A DNA stretch of 64,000 nucleotides from Photobacterium frigidiphilum (GCF_003025615.1 NZ_PYMJ01000023.1:1-64000); one strand, 5' to 3'; positions 9,139-19,012 are shown, counted from the first letter of the stretch. Made by a program: numbers and translations. The notes: a model not told the origin generated them from the letters alone.

Positions 9139-10923
9139 CTATTTTGATTGCTCTGGTAAAAGTTGAGCTTGAGGGTAAATTGTTTTACCCGCCTTGATTG
9201 TTTCGATAACCTGAATGGTATCTATCTCGCCAGCAGCGACAGTGAGTGGATTTTTATCGAGTATGACAAGGTCTGCGACTTTGCCTGCTTCTAATGACCC
9301 TTTTTCTGATTCCTCAAAAAATTGGTAAGCCGCATTGATGGTGATCGCTTTCAAAGCTTGAACTGGTGATATTCGTTCATCGGTACCAATAATAGTGCCG
9401 CCCCGAGATAGTCGGTTGACTGCCGTCCATACCATGAATAAAGGGTTTAAAGGGGTCACTGAGAAATCGGTATGGTTAGTGAACCGTAATTCTTGTTTTA
9501 AAGCTGACTGCATAGGATTGGACGTAAAAGCCCGTTCTTTACCTAAACTATTTACCTGTGCATCACCCCAGAAAAAAGCATTGTTGCTAAAAAAACTAGG
9601 GATAAGCCCAAGCTTTTTAAACTGATCAAAGTGAGAAGGGCGCATGAATTGTGAATTGACCACAACATGACGTTGGTTTTGTTCGTGATTGATTTTGAGT
9701 TCATAGTTGACTTGAATGACAGTGTCGATTGCAGCGTCACCATTCGCTGAGGTGTATACGGGTAAACCCTGTTCAACACTATATTGATAAAATTGTTTGA
9801 ATTTACTGTAAGGCATGATTGGCTCACTACGCCAAGCGGAATTAGTGTTATCCAGATTATCTGGGTCAGCATTTCCGGTTAAATACGGTTGGGTAAACCA
9901 GGCACCTTTGCTTTGTGGCGAGCCATCCATGATAAGTTTCATTCCCCCGAGCTTTAAATGATCGGAGTATTGCGCGGGTTCAACGCTATTTTTGTCTAGA
10001 ATGCTTTTTATATCGGTGAATAAAGGCAGTGAAATAACATCGAGGAAGAGTTGTTTATTCACCGCTGCTTGTTGTAGTAATTCAAACTCTTTTTGTAACG
10101 TTGAGCTATCAACAATCGTTGTATAGCCATATTTTGCGTATTCCATTTGGGCTCGAAATAGAGAACTCAATAAGGCTTGTTCATCAGGTTTAGACAGCGT
10201 TCGATAAATAGGGAGAAAAGCAGCCTCCATCACTAAACCAGCGGGTTCGTTTGTGCCTTTGATCCGGTTAATAATACCGCCATAAGGAGTGGGTGTTTGT
10301 TCATTAATGTTGAAAGCTTCAAGCGCGAGTGAGTTCAGCACTGCACCATGGTTTGATACATGCATGATTATGACTGGATTATCGGGAAAGACAGGATCAA
10401 GTTCATTGATCGTTATGTCGTATAATTCTTCTAATGCGGTGGGATCGTAACCATAAGCGATGATCCATTCCCCTTTTTTGATCGCGTGTTGTTCTTTGTG
10501 TTTAAGCAATGCTGCGAGCAAATCTATAAAGTTTTCGATTATGCCAACAGGGGGAGCTGAAATATTCGCCCAATTATTAATTTTAAGGACGGTTGTAAAG
10601 TGGCTGTGAGCATCAATAAAGCCAGGTAGCAGGGTTTTCCCCTTTAAATCGATGACGGTAGTGTTAGCATTACGGTAAAAATTGATTGTCTCTACATTAC
10701 CTATAGCAATGATTCTCCCATCTGTAATCGCAAGTGCTTCTGCTGTTTCAGGGATTGCCATGGTTAAAATATTACCATTCAAATAGATAGTATCGGCTGA
10801 GGAAATATTGTCGGCATGCTGGTGTTTATCATCACAACTTACAGTAATCAGTATTATGGCGATAATAGCAAAAACAATAAATAATCTGTTTAGCCTCAGA
10901 CGTACATTTAATGGGTTATACAT
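9139..10923 (-). CDS. Lipoprotein amidohydrolase (YtcJ-like, amidohydrolase family 3)
   Basis: A 594-residue metal-dependent hydrolase. A hydrophobic N-terminus ends in a lipobox with Cys30 (ILITVSC), so it is probably anchored in an envelope membrane. The metal-binding HxH (His106, His108) lies in LLPGFIDAHSHF, and the C-terminus has the family's GSLEAGKVADLVILDKNPL. This family acts on cyclic or linear amide and urea bonds, and the substrate cannot be predicted. It is a single gene, divergent from the outer-membrane protein at 11116. Lipid anchoring is less usual for the family. Confidence 0.85.
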   Translation of the reverse strand: MYNPLNVRLRLNRLFIVFAIIAIILITVSCDDKHQHADNISSADTIYLNGNILTMAIPETAEALAITDGRIIAIGNVETINFYRNANTTVIDLKGKTLLPGFIDAHSHFTTVLKINNWANISAPPVGIIENFIDLLAALLKHKEQHAIKKGEWIIAYGYDPTALEELYDITINELDPVFPDNPVIIMHVSNHGAVLNSLALEAFNINEQTPTPYGGIINRIKGTNEPAGLVMEAAFLPIYRTLSKPDEQALLSSLFRAQMEYAKYGYTTIVDSSTLQKEFELLQQAAVNKQLFLDVISLPLFTDIKSILDKNSVEPAQYSDHLKLGGMKLIMDGSPQSKGAWFTQPYLTGNADPDNLDNTNSAWRSEPIMPYSKFKQFYQYSVEQGLPVYTSANGDAAIDTVIQVNYELKINHEQNQRHVVVNSQFMRPSHFDQFKKLGLIPSFFSNNAFFWGDAQVNSLGKERAFTSNPMQSALKQELRFTNHTDFSVTPLNPLFMVWTAVNRLSRGGTIIGTDERISPVQALKAITINAAYQFFEESEKGSLEAGKVADLVILDKNPLTVAAGEIDTIQVIETIKAGKTIYPQAQLLPEQSK

Positions 10924-11115
10924 CTACATCACCTTCGCAATATTTTATTAGATCTTAGACGATAAATTCTTACTGCTGAGATTGGTAAAATAATCAAAGG
11001 TTGAGCACGAAACACAGGGTGTAAGTTGGCTTAGTTAATCAATATAGGCTAAAAGTAATAGATAGGAAAAAGCCTCTTTTATTTCATATTGATAGCTAAA
11101 CGAAGGAACGTTGTA

Positions 11116-11625
11116 ATGAAGAAATTATTGCTTGCTGCTACGCTCGCATTGACTTGCCTACCTGCTAGTGCCGATATACTAGGGATTTCTGTTGGTGCAA
11201 GTGCGGGTGCATCACGCGTTGACTATAAAGGTAACAGTGATACTGGGTATGAATATGGTATTAATGGTACTTACCATATTAATGATATTTTTAGTGTGAA
11301 TGTCGGTATCGTTCAGGGTAGTGCTGATGTGGATGATGATATTTCATCATTTAAAAATGACATTGATTATACCGCTGTACCAATCACGCTTCGTGGTGAT
11401 TTACCGTTATTGATTGGTAGCCTTTACGCTAAAGCTGGTACGAGTTATTACGATGTTGATATTTCAAATGCGAGTTTTAAAGATGATGGCTGGGGATTTA
11501 CTGGCGGAGCAGGTTTTGTTTTAACATTAATCCCATTAATCGATTTAACCATTGGTTATGAGTATCGAGATATGGGTGAAGTTGAAAATAACGCCGTTGT
11601 TCTTGGTGTTGGCTTTAGACTTTAA
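11116..11625 (+). CDS. Small outer-membrane beta-barrel protein (YfaZ-like)
   Basis: 169 residues from the ATG at 11116, chosen because it has a GAAGGA ribosome binding site and starts a clear signal peptide (MKKLLLAATLALTCLPASA). The mature part has alternating hydrophobic strands and ends in an aromatic-rich strand closing in Phe-Arg-Leu (VVLGVGFRL), which suits outer-membrane insertion. Size and pattern resemble YfaZ/OmpA-type eight-stranded barrels. A strong terminator follows within 50 bp, so it is monocistronic. Function unknown. Confidence 0.75.
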   Translation: MKKLLLAATLALTCLPASADILGISVGASAGASRVDYKGNSDTGYEYGINGTYHINDIFSVNVGIVQGSADVDDDISSFKNDIDYTAVPITLRGDLPLLIGSLYAKAGTSYYDVDISNASFKDDGWGFTGGAGFVLTLIPLIDLTIGYEYRDMGEVENNAVVLGVGFRL

Positions 11626-11641
11626 ATCAGCATATAAAGAA

Positions 11642-11680
11642 AGCCCATCAACTTGTGACAACGAGTTGATGGGCTTTTTT
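11642..11680 (+). terminator. Rho-independent terminator
   Basis: AGCCCATCAACT (11642-11653) pairs perfectly with AGTTGATGGGCT (11664-11675), followed by a run of T. It ends the outer-membrane protein gene. Confidence 0.93.
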
Positions 11681-11809
11681 ATGCGCTGTTGAATAGTAAT
11701 TACAGGGCGTAATGGTACAGGCACTGCCCTCATACCGGGACGTAAGGTAAGCTGTGTAATGCAGGTAAGCCATAAGTTGTAGACGGTGTTGAACTTTGAT
11801 TATTAACGC

Positions 11810-11825
11810 AATTTGTTAACAAATT
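11810..11825. promoter_or_regulatory. 16-bp perfect palindrome
   Basis: AATTTGTTAACAAATT is its own reverse complement. It sits in the 405-bp gap before the Sel1-repeat gene and could be an operator, but no regulator family is assigned. A TATAAT box lies downstream at 11904-11909. Nothing else is seen in the gap. Confidence 0.3.
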
Positions 11826-12085
11826 AACATTAACACTACAGATGCATTGATTGTAGTTTTAAATGACGTTTTTTACTGAAAAAAAGTAGATAAGTTATTG
11901 TCTTATAATATTTGATATCAGCACAATTCTTGATTGTTATAAGCGAAATATAAGATTATTTGTTGGATTTATTTAACATGTTTTTTATAGCAGAAGAATT
12001 ATGCATTTAATTCGGTATTTTGTGCTTCAGAATTAGAAAGCAATGCCGCTATAAGAGGTGAGTTAATTTTTTTGCTTGAGGATGT

Positions 12086-13447
12086 ATGCCAGATTTTAGT
12101 ATGTGGTTAGGATTACTTGGAGTACCACTGATTTGGGGAGTGGTCAGATATTCCTTTGTGGTGAAAAAGAACGAAGAGCAAGCAAAGCAACAAGCATTTA
12201 AAGATGAAAGATACCGATTAGTTTTAGAAAAAGCGAAGATCGCAGAGCGAGAAGAGAAAATTTTCAAAGCCCAAACGGGCCATGTACTCAGTCAGCTTTC
12301 GCTAGGAAAAGAATATGAATTGACCAATATTCGTGAAGCGCTTAATTGGTATAACAAAGCCGCTGTTTTAGATAATGATATTGGCCAAAATGCAATGGCA
12401 CGATTGAGCCGTGCTGATATTGATGATCCGGATGGTGAAGCTAAATCTTTGTACTGGGAGGCGGTGGTAAAAGCAAAACGTAAAGATGAAGCGGCTTTGT
12501 TTACATTGGGAAAATTTTTCATTCAAGGAAGTGGTGTCGAGCCCGATATTGACGTGGGTATTGAAAATATTATTGCATCTGCCGAGATGGAATACGTTCC
12601 AGCGCAGCTATTTTTGGGGGATTGGTACGTTGCTGAGTCTAATTCACTTAAAGAACCACACTGTGCTTTTGCTTGGCGGCTACGAGCGGCAAAAAACAAT
12701 GATATTAAAGGGTTTATTAAAACGGCTTACTGTTACCAGAGTGGCATTGGGATCGAAAAGAATCGGATCTATGCAATTTATTGGTTAGAGCGAGCAGCTG
12801 AACAAGGCAATAGTGAAGCGCAATATCTAGCTGCTCAAATGCATTTAGGGTCAAACGCGAATGATGCTGCGGTAGCCTATATATGGTTTTCGATTGCTTA
12901 TGCGTCGGGTTATAAAGACGCTAAAAAAAGTCGTGATGAAGTGGTACAACACATTGGTATTGAATCGATTTTGAATATCCAGAACGTTGCTAAGTCAATG
13001 TATAAAGCTTTACGCGTACAACCTGTTGTATCACATTCTTTGATTCACCTTCTTGATCAGGTTTACGGGCGAGCTGGCTATCAACCAACAGATGAAGAAC
13101 TGAACCAAATAATATTGGACTGTACCCAGCAAGGTAATATGTTACCGGAAACTGAACCAACGAAAGAGATTGTTACTGATATTCCGATTATTCCCATGTT
13201 TGCAGCTGAATCAGTAAAACCAAGTTCTGTGGTAACAAAGAGTGCTAATGTAACAACAAATGCTGTGGTAACAAAGAGTGCTAATGTAACAACAAATGCT
13301 GTGGTAACAAAGAGTGCTGAGGTAACAACGAGTGGGCAAGTAGCGGAAAAAAATGAGACAGCGACGAGCCAATACCAGCAGCAAAGTTGGGCATCATCTT
13401 GGGATTCGTTAGCGAATGAAACTGAAGAGAAAGCAGCTTCTAAGTAG
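12086..13447 (+). CDS. Membrane-anchored Sel1-repeat protein
   Basis: A 453-residue protein with one N-terminal TM helix (about residues 5-24), a charged coiled-coil-like stretch (KNEEQAKQQAFKDERYRLV), then several Sel1-type tetratricopeptide-like repeats. Examples are REALNWYNKAAVLDN and RIYAIYWLERAAEQGNSEAQ. Such repeats mediate protein-protein contacts. The C-terminal 100 residues are low-complexity and include a 12-residue unit, VVTKSANVTTNA, encoded by a 36-bp tandem repeat. It is monocistronic and no partner can be inferred. Confidence 0.8.
   Translation: MPDFSMWLGLLGVPLIWGVVRYSFVVKKNEEQAKQQAFKDERYRLVLEKAKIAEREEKIFKAQTGHVLSQLSLGKEYELTNIREALNWYNKAAVLDNDIGQNAMARLSRADIDDPDGEAKSLYWEAVVKAKRKDEAALFTLGKFFIQGSGVEPDIDVGIENIIASAEMEYVPAQLFLGDWYVAESNSLKEPHCAFAWRLRAAKNNDIKGFIKTAYCYQSGIGIEKNRIYAIYWLERAAEQGNSEAQYLAAQMHLGSNANDAAVAYIWFSIAYASGYKDAKKSRDEVVQHIGIESILNIQNVAKSMYKALRVQPVVSHSLIHLLDQVYGRAGYQPTDEELNQIILDCTQQGNMLPETEPTKEIVTDIPIIPMFAAESVKPSSVVTKSANVTTNAVVTKSANVTTNAVVTKSAEVTTSGQVAEKNETATSQYQQQSWASSWDSLANETEEKAASK
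13229..13336 (+). repeat. Three 36-bp tandem repeats inside the Sel1-protein gene
   Basis: Units begin at 13229, 13265 and 13301. The first two are identical and the third has diverged. Being a multiple of three, copy number changes would keep the frame and alter the linker length. Confidence 0.95.
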
Positions 13448-13499
13448 CAAGGTACGGTTATAAAACGTGTGCTATTAGAATAAATTTCATATGGTCAAG

Positions 13500-13522
13500 A
13501 GGCTCATTCTTCGAGCCTTTTG
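13500..13522. terminator. Terminator between convergent genes
   Basis: AGGCTC (13500-13505) pairs with GAGCCT (13513-13518), followed by TTTT on the plus strand. It lies between the Sel1 gene and the convergent HAD phosphatase gene. Confidence 0.65.
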
Positions 13523-13560
13523 GTTTAGTTATTCAGCTTTTCCCCTGATGAACGCTACGC

Positions 13561-14217
13561 TTAAATGTATTCTAATAACTGTGGCATCGCGTTGAGCTGT
13601 GTAACATTGGGATGTTCAATTTGTTCTGATTCTGGGGTCGCGAGAAAATGGAAAGTGCGAATATCTGCGTTAATGCCAGCCATTACGCCGGTTATCGTAT
13701 CGTCAACGAAAATACATTGATGCAGCGGGATGCCCATATTCATTGCCGCAAGATGAAGTAAATCAGGTTCAGGTTTCCAACTGTTTGCTTCGAAGGCACT
13801 AAATAGCTTCCCATCAAAATATGGCAGTAAGCCTGTTAAACCCAATATGTGCTCAATTTTATGAACAGGAGCATTCGACGCGATACACATTTCATAATTA
13901 TTGTTCGTCAGGGTGGCTAATAACTCAGGTACACCTTGTATGGGTTGTAAGCCCTTCTCAAATAGCTGATTACATTCTTGACGATATATCGGTTCAAGTA
14001 CATCGAGAGAAATCGTTAATCCAGCTCGTTTGCAGGTTTCAGTTAGAATATCAGCCATCTTTCCACCTTGGAAATGACGCATACAATCGTCAAGGTTGAG
14101 TATTACACCAAACTTGGCAAAAATATTGACTAATGCTTGATTACATAGCTTTTCACTATCAACTAATGTGCCATCGCAATCAAAAATAACACATTGAATA
14201 GGTCTTTCTTTTTTCAT
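13561..14217 (-). CDS. HAD-family phosphatase (YieH-like)
   Basis: A 218-residue haloacid dehalogenase-superfamily hydrolase of subfamily I. Motif I is FDCDGTLVDSE (nucleophile Asp in DCDGT), motif II the Ser of CIASNAP, motif III the Lys of WKPEPD, and motif IV FVDDTITGV. A helical cap sits between motifs I and II. Length and cap resemble E. coli YieH, a 6-phosphogluconate phosphatase, but the substrate here is not established. It is transcribed alone, with a 425-bp gap upstream (14218-14642) in which I see no gene. Confidence 0.88.
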   Translation of the reverse strand: MKKERPIQCVIFDCDGTLVDSEKLCNQALVNIFAKFGVILNLDDCMRHFQGGKMADILTETCKRAGLTISLDVLEPIYRQECNQLFEKGLQPIQGVPELLATLTNNNYEMCIASNAPVHKIEHILGLTGLLPYFDGKLFSAFEANSWKPEPDLLHLAAMNMGIPLHQCIFVDDTITGVMAGINADIRTFHFLATPESEQIEHPNVTQLNAMPQLLEYI

Positions 14218-14642
14218 GCTAACGGCTCCTAATTTCGTCTCCTTCTACACAGTTAATACAGCAAAATTATTTCCACAAGGTGCATATTGATGTTTTGTTA
14301 TCTTTAAACGGTAAATCACCATTTTGAACGAAAAGTTTGCGATATTGAGCCATTCAAACATTCGTTTAGTTCTGTGATTAAAGGAAAGGGTGGGAAGAGG
14401 CGTTGTTAGCTTAAAATAATGGTTTCAATATAAAGAAATATCGACGATATACGTCAAAGTGAGATATTGTCGTTGTGAGTAACAGACTATACTTTTTAAC
14501 AAAAGCAGATAACGGCAAAGCTGCCCACTTATTGCATTATGAAGATAGAGTGGTTCTTATCAGGAAGTGCCAATCAAAAAGTGCATCGATAAGGTTCTAG
14601 TCAAAAGACAATAAGGGTTCAGCGTACAATTAGGGTGTTTCT

Positions 14643-15338
14643 ATGTCTTCAAAATCATCTTCCACCATTTTTTCAACATGGATTGGTGGCTACGAAATAA
14701 ATAAGCATGTTACTAATCCCAATATCGAAGTGGGTGATTTCACGTATTATTCTGGTTATTACCATGATAAGCACTTTGAAGATCAATGTGTGCGTTACTT
14801 ACTTGGGGATAGCTCCAGCCACAGTGTGTGGGAATCTGGGGTGTTTGGTGACGTCGATAAGTTGATTATTGGTAAATATTGCTCGGTTGCATCTGGTGCG
14901 ACATTTATGTTAGCGGGTAATCAAGGGCATCGGCACGAATGGATATCCTCTTTCCCTTTCGATTACGAGGTCTTTGGCGATAAAGTAAAGTCTGGTTTTG
15001 AATTGGCTGGTGATACCATTATTGGCAATGATGTCTGGATAGGCAGTGAATGTGTCATCATGCCTGGTGTCACTATTGGTGATGGTGCCGTTATTGGTGC
15101 ACGGGCTGTGGTGACGAAAGATGTTGAACCTTACACCGTCGTTGTTGGTAATCCCGGTAATGCAGTGAAATCTCGTTTTACTGAGCCACAAATTAAAATG
15201 CTGCTTGAAATGAAGTGGTGGAATTGGCCAATTGAAGTATTACAAGCCAATATGGATTTAATGTGTAGCTCTGATATTGATGGTTTATATCAACGATTTC
15301 TTCAGTTTCAGGATATATTAAAAAGTACTGACGAATAG
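14643..15338 (+). CDS. CatB-like xenobiotic acetyltransferase (hexapeptide-repeat)
   Basis: A 231-residue left-handed beta-helix acetyltransferase of the CatB/Vat type, using acetyl-CoA. Seen: VTNPNIEVGDFTYYSGYYH, the catalytic His context AGNQGHRHEW, hexapeptide repeats (TIIGNDVWIGSECVIMPGVT) and the C-terminal LLEMKWWNWP typical of CatB. It is longer than CatB (about 210) because of an N-terminal extension and an insertion around SSSHSVWESGVFGD. CatB enzymes acetylate chloramphenicol, but a resistance role here is unproven. I looked for an integron attC site beside it and did not find one. Confidence 0.85.
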   Translation: MSSKSSSTIFSTWIGGYEINKHVTNPNIEVGDFTYYSGYYHDKHFEDQCVRYLLGDSSSHSVWESGVFGDVDKLIIGKYCSVASGATFMLAGNQGHRHEWISSFPFDYEVFGDKVKSGFELAGDTIIGNDVWIGSECVIMPGVTIGDGAVIGARAVVTKDVEPYTVVVGNPGNAVKSRFTEPQIKMLLEMKWWNWPIEVLQANMDLMCSSDIDGLYQRFLQFQDILKSTDE

Positions 15339-15352
15339 GTGTGGAAATAATG

Positions 15353-15406
15353 TACCCAACCTACCTCAATTCTCGCTGAAACGAGTATCTTGAGGTAACT
15401 TGGGTA
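15353..15406. repeat. Long imperfect hairpin, dispersed-repeat candidate
   Basis: TACCCAA, TACCTCAA and CTCG on the left pair in order with CGAG, TTGAGGTA and TTGGGTA on the right, with short internal bulges. It follows the acetyltransferase gene by 14 bp. The element resembles an intergenic repeat I associate with Vibrionaceae; a degraded likeness (ACTTCAAG..CTGGGTATA) occurs near 38278. Confidence 0.5.
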
Positions 15407-15408
15407 TA

Positions 15409-15445
15409 GGGCATGGTACGGTTGATTGGAACAATACCATGGCCC
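15409..15445. terminator. Hairpin between convergent genes
   Basis: GGGCATGGTA (15409-15418) pairs with TACCATGGCCC (15435-15445) with one bulged G, followed by TATTTT on the plus strand. It lies between the acetyltransferase and the convergent PBP2 gene. Confidence 0.6.
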
Positions 15446-15493
15446 TATTTTGAATTGTCTACTGTTTATTTCACGTATTGCAATCAGCGCATA

Positions 15494-17548
15494 TTAACTG
15501 TGCTTCACTTGTTCACTGTCGAGAATTTTTACTTTGTGATGTGCTAGCTCTTTCTTGGGTAATGCCGTTTGTGTATTTTTGTGTACATTCACATGCCTCC
15601 CACTGTGTGTCATTAATTGATCCGGCGGTAAATTTGACGGATCCGCATCTAAATTAATGGTCGGCTTCACTAGAGCATAATCCATGATATTACGCGCAAG
15701 TGGTGCCGCATATTTACCCCAACCAGCATTTTCTAGCACAATAGCTACCAATACCTTCGGGTGGTTCAATGGTGCGAAACCTGTAAACAAAGCATGGTCA
15801 CGAAGGTGTTCAGCCACCTCTTTCGAGTTGTATTTTTGGCCTTTTGCCAACCCAAAGACCTGACTGGTACCGGTTTTACCACCCGCCTCATATGCCAAGT
15901 TTTGAAATAACTTACGTGCTGTCCCCGATACTATTACGCGGTGCATACCTTCTTTTGCTAAATCCCAATTTTGCTTTTTAGCTTCACTGATACGGAGGAA
16001 ATCTTTGAACAGCACGGGCTCAAACTGCCCATCTTCCATCACCGCTTTCAACAAGTGTGGGCGATGCACCACGCCTTCATCTGCGACCACAGCAGTCGCT
16101 TTTGCAATCTGCATCGGTGACGCTGTCCAATAGCCTTGACCAATACCAACCGGAATCGTATCCCCTTGGTACCATGCTTGATGGTAATGATTATGCTTCC
16201 ATTCTCGGGTTGGCATATTGGCGGTACTTTCTTCGTTGATATCAATGCCAGACGGTTTACCATAACCGAACTTGTTCATCCATACCGATAAACGGTCGAT
16301 CCCCATGTCGTACGCTACTTGGTAGAAGAAGGTATCTACAGATTGTTCGATCGCTTTTACGACATTCACTTTACCGTGCCCCCAGCGTACATCATCGCGG
16401 AACTTACGGCTTTTCGAATGAGGAATACGCCACCAACCAGGAAAATTGCGTGTGGTGTTTGGCGAAATTACCCCTTCACTTAACGCAGCTACGGCAATCT
16501 GTGGTTTTACTGTCGATCCCGGAGGATACACGCCCAAAGTCGTTCGGTTCAATAACGGGTGATCAGGGTCACTCAGTAATGCATTGTAGCGTTTCGATGA
16601 TATGCCATGCACAAACAAATTCGGATCGTAACTTGGGCTAGACACCATTGCTAATACCGAATTATCACGTGGGTCTAACACTACGATCGAGCCACGACGG
16701 TGATAATCTTCCATTTTGTGCGTGATCGGGTTTTCTTTTTTGATGGTTAGTTGCTTGTTCGCATACAACTGCAAGCCTACATCTATATTTAATTTGATAT
16801 CTTGGCCCGAAATAGGCGCGACATAATCGAGTGTTCGTACCACGCGGCCGCGGCTATCAATTTCGACTTTTTCGTAACCCGATTGACCGTGTAACGTGTC
16901 TTCGTAATAGCGTTCAATTCCTAACTTACCGATGGTGCGTGTTGCTTTGTAATTGGTGTACTTCTCTTCTTCTTTTAGACGGCGAATATCACGGTCATTA
17001 ATTTTACCGACGTACCCCAATACATGTGTTAGGTTCGCACTGTACGGGTAATAGCGTTCAAGGTAAGCATCGACATCGACTCCGTTATAGTGAAATTGAT
17101 TCACCGAAAACTCGGCAACTTGTACTTCACTCATCTGTTCAATTAAAGTAACCGGGCGGGTGCGCAACGTTCGGTGCATGGCTTTTTTGAATTGAGCAAT
17201 GTCGCTCTCGTTCAAGCCTAATAAGCTTTTTAACGACGCTAAGGTCGCATCCATGTCGTGCACTTTTTCTGGCACTAATTCGAGGGAATAGACCGGCGTA
17301 TTCTGCGCCAATAACACCCCATTACGATCGTAGATACGCCCACGGTTTGGCTCGACAGGAATGACTTTGATGCGGTTATTATTGGAGCGCGCTTGATATT
17401 GGCTGTGGTTTTTAACTTGTAAATGGTAGAGGTTGGTAAGCAACACACCTACGCCTACAAGCATAAATAGGAAAGCGGTAATGGCGCGGCGAGTAAACAG
17501 CGCCATTTCGGATTGGTGATCTCTGATTTTTACTTTTTCTTTTGACAT
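15494..17548 (-). CDS. mrdA: Penicillin-binding protein 2 (peptidoglycan transpeptidase)
   Basis: A 684-residue class B PBP. It has a cytoplasmic N-terminus, one TM helix (about 21-43), the dimerisation domain with NRGRIYDRNG, and the transpeptidase with Ser345 in YPPGSTVKP, SVD in EQSVDTFFYQ and KTG in AGGKTGTSQ. WWRIPHSKSRKF and SPMQIAKATA are typical of PBP2 rather than PBP3. PBP2 works with RodA in cell elongation, and the usual mrdA lies next to rodA. Here no rodA, dacA or rlpA is adjacent, so this may be a second copy. The C-terminal 60 residues are low complexity. Confidence 0.93.
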   Translation of the reverse strand: MSKEKVKIRDHQSEMALFTRRAITAFLFMLVGVGVLLTNLYHLQVKNHSQYQARSNNNRIKVIPVEPNRGRIYDRNGVLLAQNTPVYSLELVPEKVHDMDATLASLKSLLGLNESDIAQFKKAMHRTLRTRPVTLIEQMSEVQVAEFSVNQFHYNGVDVDAYLERYYPYSANLTHVLGYVGKINDRDIRRLKEEEKYTNYKATRTIGKLGIERYYEDTLHGQSGYEKVEIDSRGRVVRTLDYVAPISGQDIKLNIDVGLQLYANKQLTIKKENPITHKMEDYHRRGSIVVLDPRDNSVLAMVSSPSYDPNLFVHGISSKRYNALLSDPDHPLLNRTTLGVYPPGSTVKPQIAVAALSEGVISPNTTRNFPGWWRIPHSKSRKFRDDVRWGHGKVNVVKAIEQSVDTFFYQVAYDMGIDRLSVWMNKFGYGKPSGIDINEESTANMPTREWKHNHYHQAWYQGDTIPVGIGQGYWTASPMQIAKATAVVADEGVVHRPHLLKAVMEDGQFEPVLFKDFLRISEAKKQNWDLAKEGMHRVIVSGTARKLFQNLAYEAGGKTGTSQVFGLAKGQKYNSKEVAEHLRDHALFTGFAPLNHPKVLVAIVLENAGWGKYAAPLARNIMDYALVKPTINLDADPSNLPPDQLMTHSGRHVNVHKNTQTALPKKELAHHKVKILDSEQVKHS

Positions 17549-17852
17549 AACAACGCTTTATGATTGAGAGGCGACCACAACTTTGCCTTCTTCTACATGA
17601 GACGTTTATTAGCAGGATCTGACGGAATGAATATGGCGTTCATCTATTCGTTTAAGCTTATATTTTGTTGCATCTAGCTTGGCTCGAACTATATGGATTA
17701 CGCTTGTTACAACCTGACATTGTAGACAGTTTACCCAATGTCAGTCACTCTAACCCACACATTAAAACTGCAAACTAAGATGCTGAAATCATAGCGCTTG
17801 GCGTCATTGCGTCTGTAGGGATTCAGATTCTTCTTTACGTTTATAATGGCGG

Positions 17853-18782
17853 CTAGTGCCGTTGTTCCCAACATTTTTGAAGTGCTAATTCCAATGGAGT
17901 GTGTGTTATTTCACTATTATTGATTCGCGGGAAGGTGTTATGAGAACACATCCCCCCTTGTTGCCATAATGTCCGTGCCTTTAAAAAACTCCTAAATAAG
18001 GGTGAAAATAAGGCGATAAATTCCATTATTGTCCAATGCAAAGGAGTAACGATTACTGGCTTTCCACTGCTTAACGCTAGGCAGCGTGCGATATCATTAA
18101 TGCTCGCGGTATGCCCTGAATAATAGAGTGTATCGAAAGTGTTAAACTCATGCTGTTGATGAGTAACGATGTGGACCAAATTTTTAGCAAGGTCGGGCAA
18201 ATAGGTCCAATGATGCTTCATGGCTTTTTCGCTAGGTGATTGCAAAAGAAGTTGGTGCTCAGTTTCCTTTACGAGCATGCCTAAATAACACTTTCTATGC
18301 GTAAAACCGAGTGTATGTCCGCAGCCTATTACTAATACTCTTACACCAGTTTGGCTAGCATGGTATAGCCTGTTATGCAGTTTATGTGGCAGTGCAATTT
18401 TAATGGGTTTCTTTTGATGCCAAAAAGCAAACGAGGGAAGTTGATTTTGTTTAATGTCGTATTTGTTTGTTGTGATGATTAATTGGAGGTTAAAAAATTC
18501 AGCTAATTGAATGATTTGTTCTAACGGAAAGATAAGGTTGTTGCGTTGATGCGTATCGGTTTCTGGCTGGTGAATAAAAATAGCATCAACATCTTCGACG
18601 AGATCATAAAGAAAGTCTAAATCAGTATGAGTGAGTTCGACCAAGGTTAGATTACCCAAAAGAGGAGCATCTATTTCACCTTCTTTGATTACCCCCATCA
18701 CCTCCCAATTTTGTTCTATTAATGCTTGGCACAGATGTTTACCCATTTCCTCACAGACACCAAAGACTAATGCATTTTTCAT
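17853..18782 (-). CDS. NAD(P)-binding epimerase/dehydrogenase-like protein
   Basis: A 309-residue protein of the extended short-chain dehydrogenase type. The N-terminal NALVFGVCEEMGKHL fits a Rossmann betaalphabeta with a degenerate glycine motif. Later parts (YLPDLAKNLVHIV, YYSGHTASINDIARCL) resemble nucleotide-sugar epimerases. I see no clear YxxxK catalytic pair, so activity is uncertain. The divergent neighbour was once a LysR gene, now truncated at 19012. The intact LysR copy lies at 27300, next to a deleted remnant of this gene. The two probably formed a regulator-target pair. The gap 17549-17852 upstream of PBP2 holds a CTGACATT/AATGTCAG hairpin and no gene. Confidence 0.7.
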   Translation of the reverse strand: MKNALVFGVCEEMGKHLCQALIEQNWEVMGVIKEGEIDAPLLGNLTLVELTHTDLDFLYDLVEDVDAIFIHQPETDTHQRNNLIFPLEQIIQLAEFFNLQLIITTNKYDIKQNQLPSFAFWHQKKPIKIALPHKLHNRLYHASQTGVRVLVIGCGHTLGFTHRKCYLGMLVKETEHQLLLQSPSEKAMKHHWTYLPDLAKNLVHIVTHQQHEFNTFDTLYYSGHTASINDIARCLALSSGKPVIVTPLHWTIMEFIALFSPLFRSFLKARTLWQQGGMCSHNTFPRINNSEITHTPLELALQKCWEQRH

Positions 18783-19012
18783 TCAATATCCTCATCTATG
18801 CGAGTTACCTTATCTATTTAATTAAGCAGTCTGTCGTGGATTAACGATATAGTAAACCTACAATAAAGTATGGTGGATATACGAATATGAATAGCATGGA
18901 ATGGGACTGTATTCGGATATTTTTAGCCGTGGCAGAACAGGGAAGCATGTCTGCTGCTGCACAAGTTGTAGGAATGTTTCAACCGACGGTGAGTCGTCAA
19001 ATTTTGGCGCTT
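18059..19012. repeat. Left copy of the duplicated epimerase/LysR locus
   Basis: This stretch covers part of the intact epimerase gene, the divergent promoter and the first 126 bp of a LysR gene. It matches 26988-27425 in direct orientation, in blocks separated by deletions in the right copy. The match ends abruptly at 19012. Confidence 0.9.

Noticed and set aside
14218..14642. Integron attC site next to the CatB-like gene
   Set aside because: catB genes often travel as cassettes, but I found no paired core sites or typical attC fold on either side.
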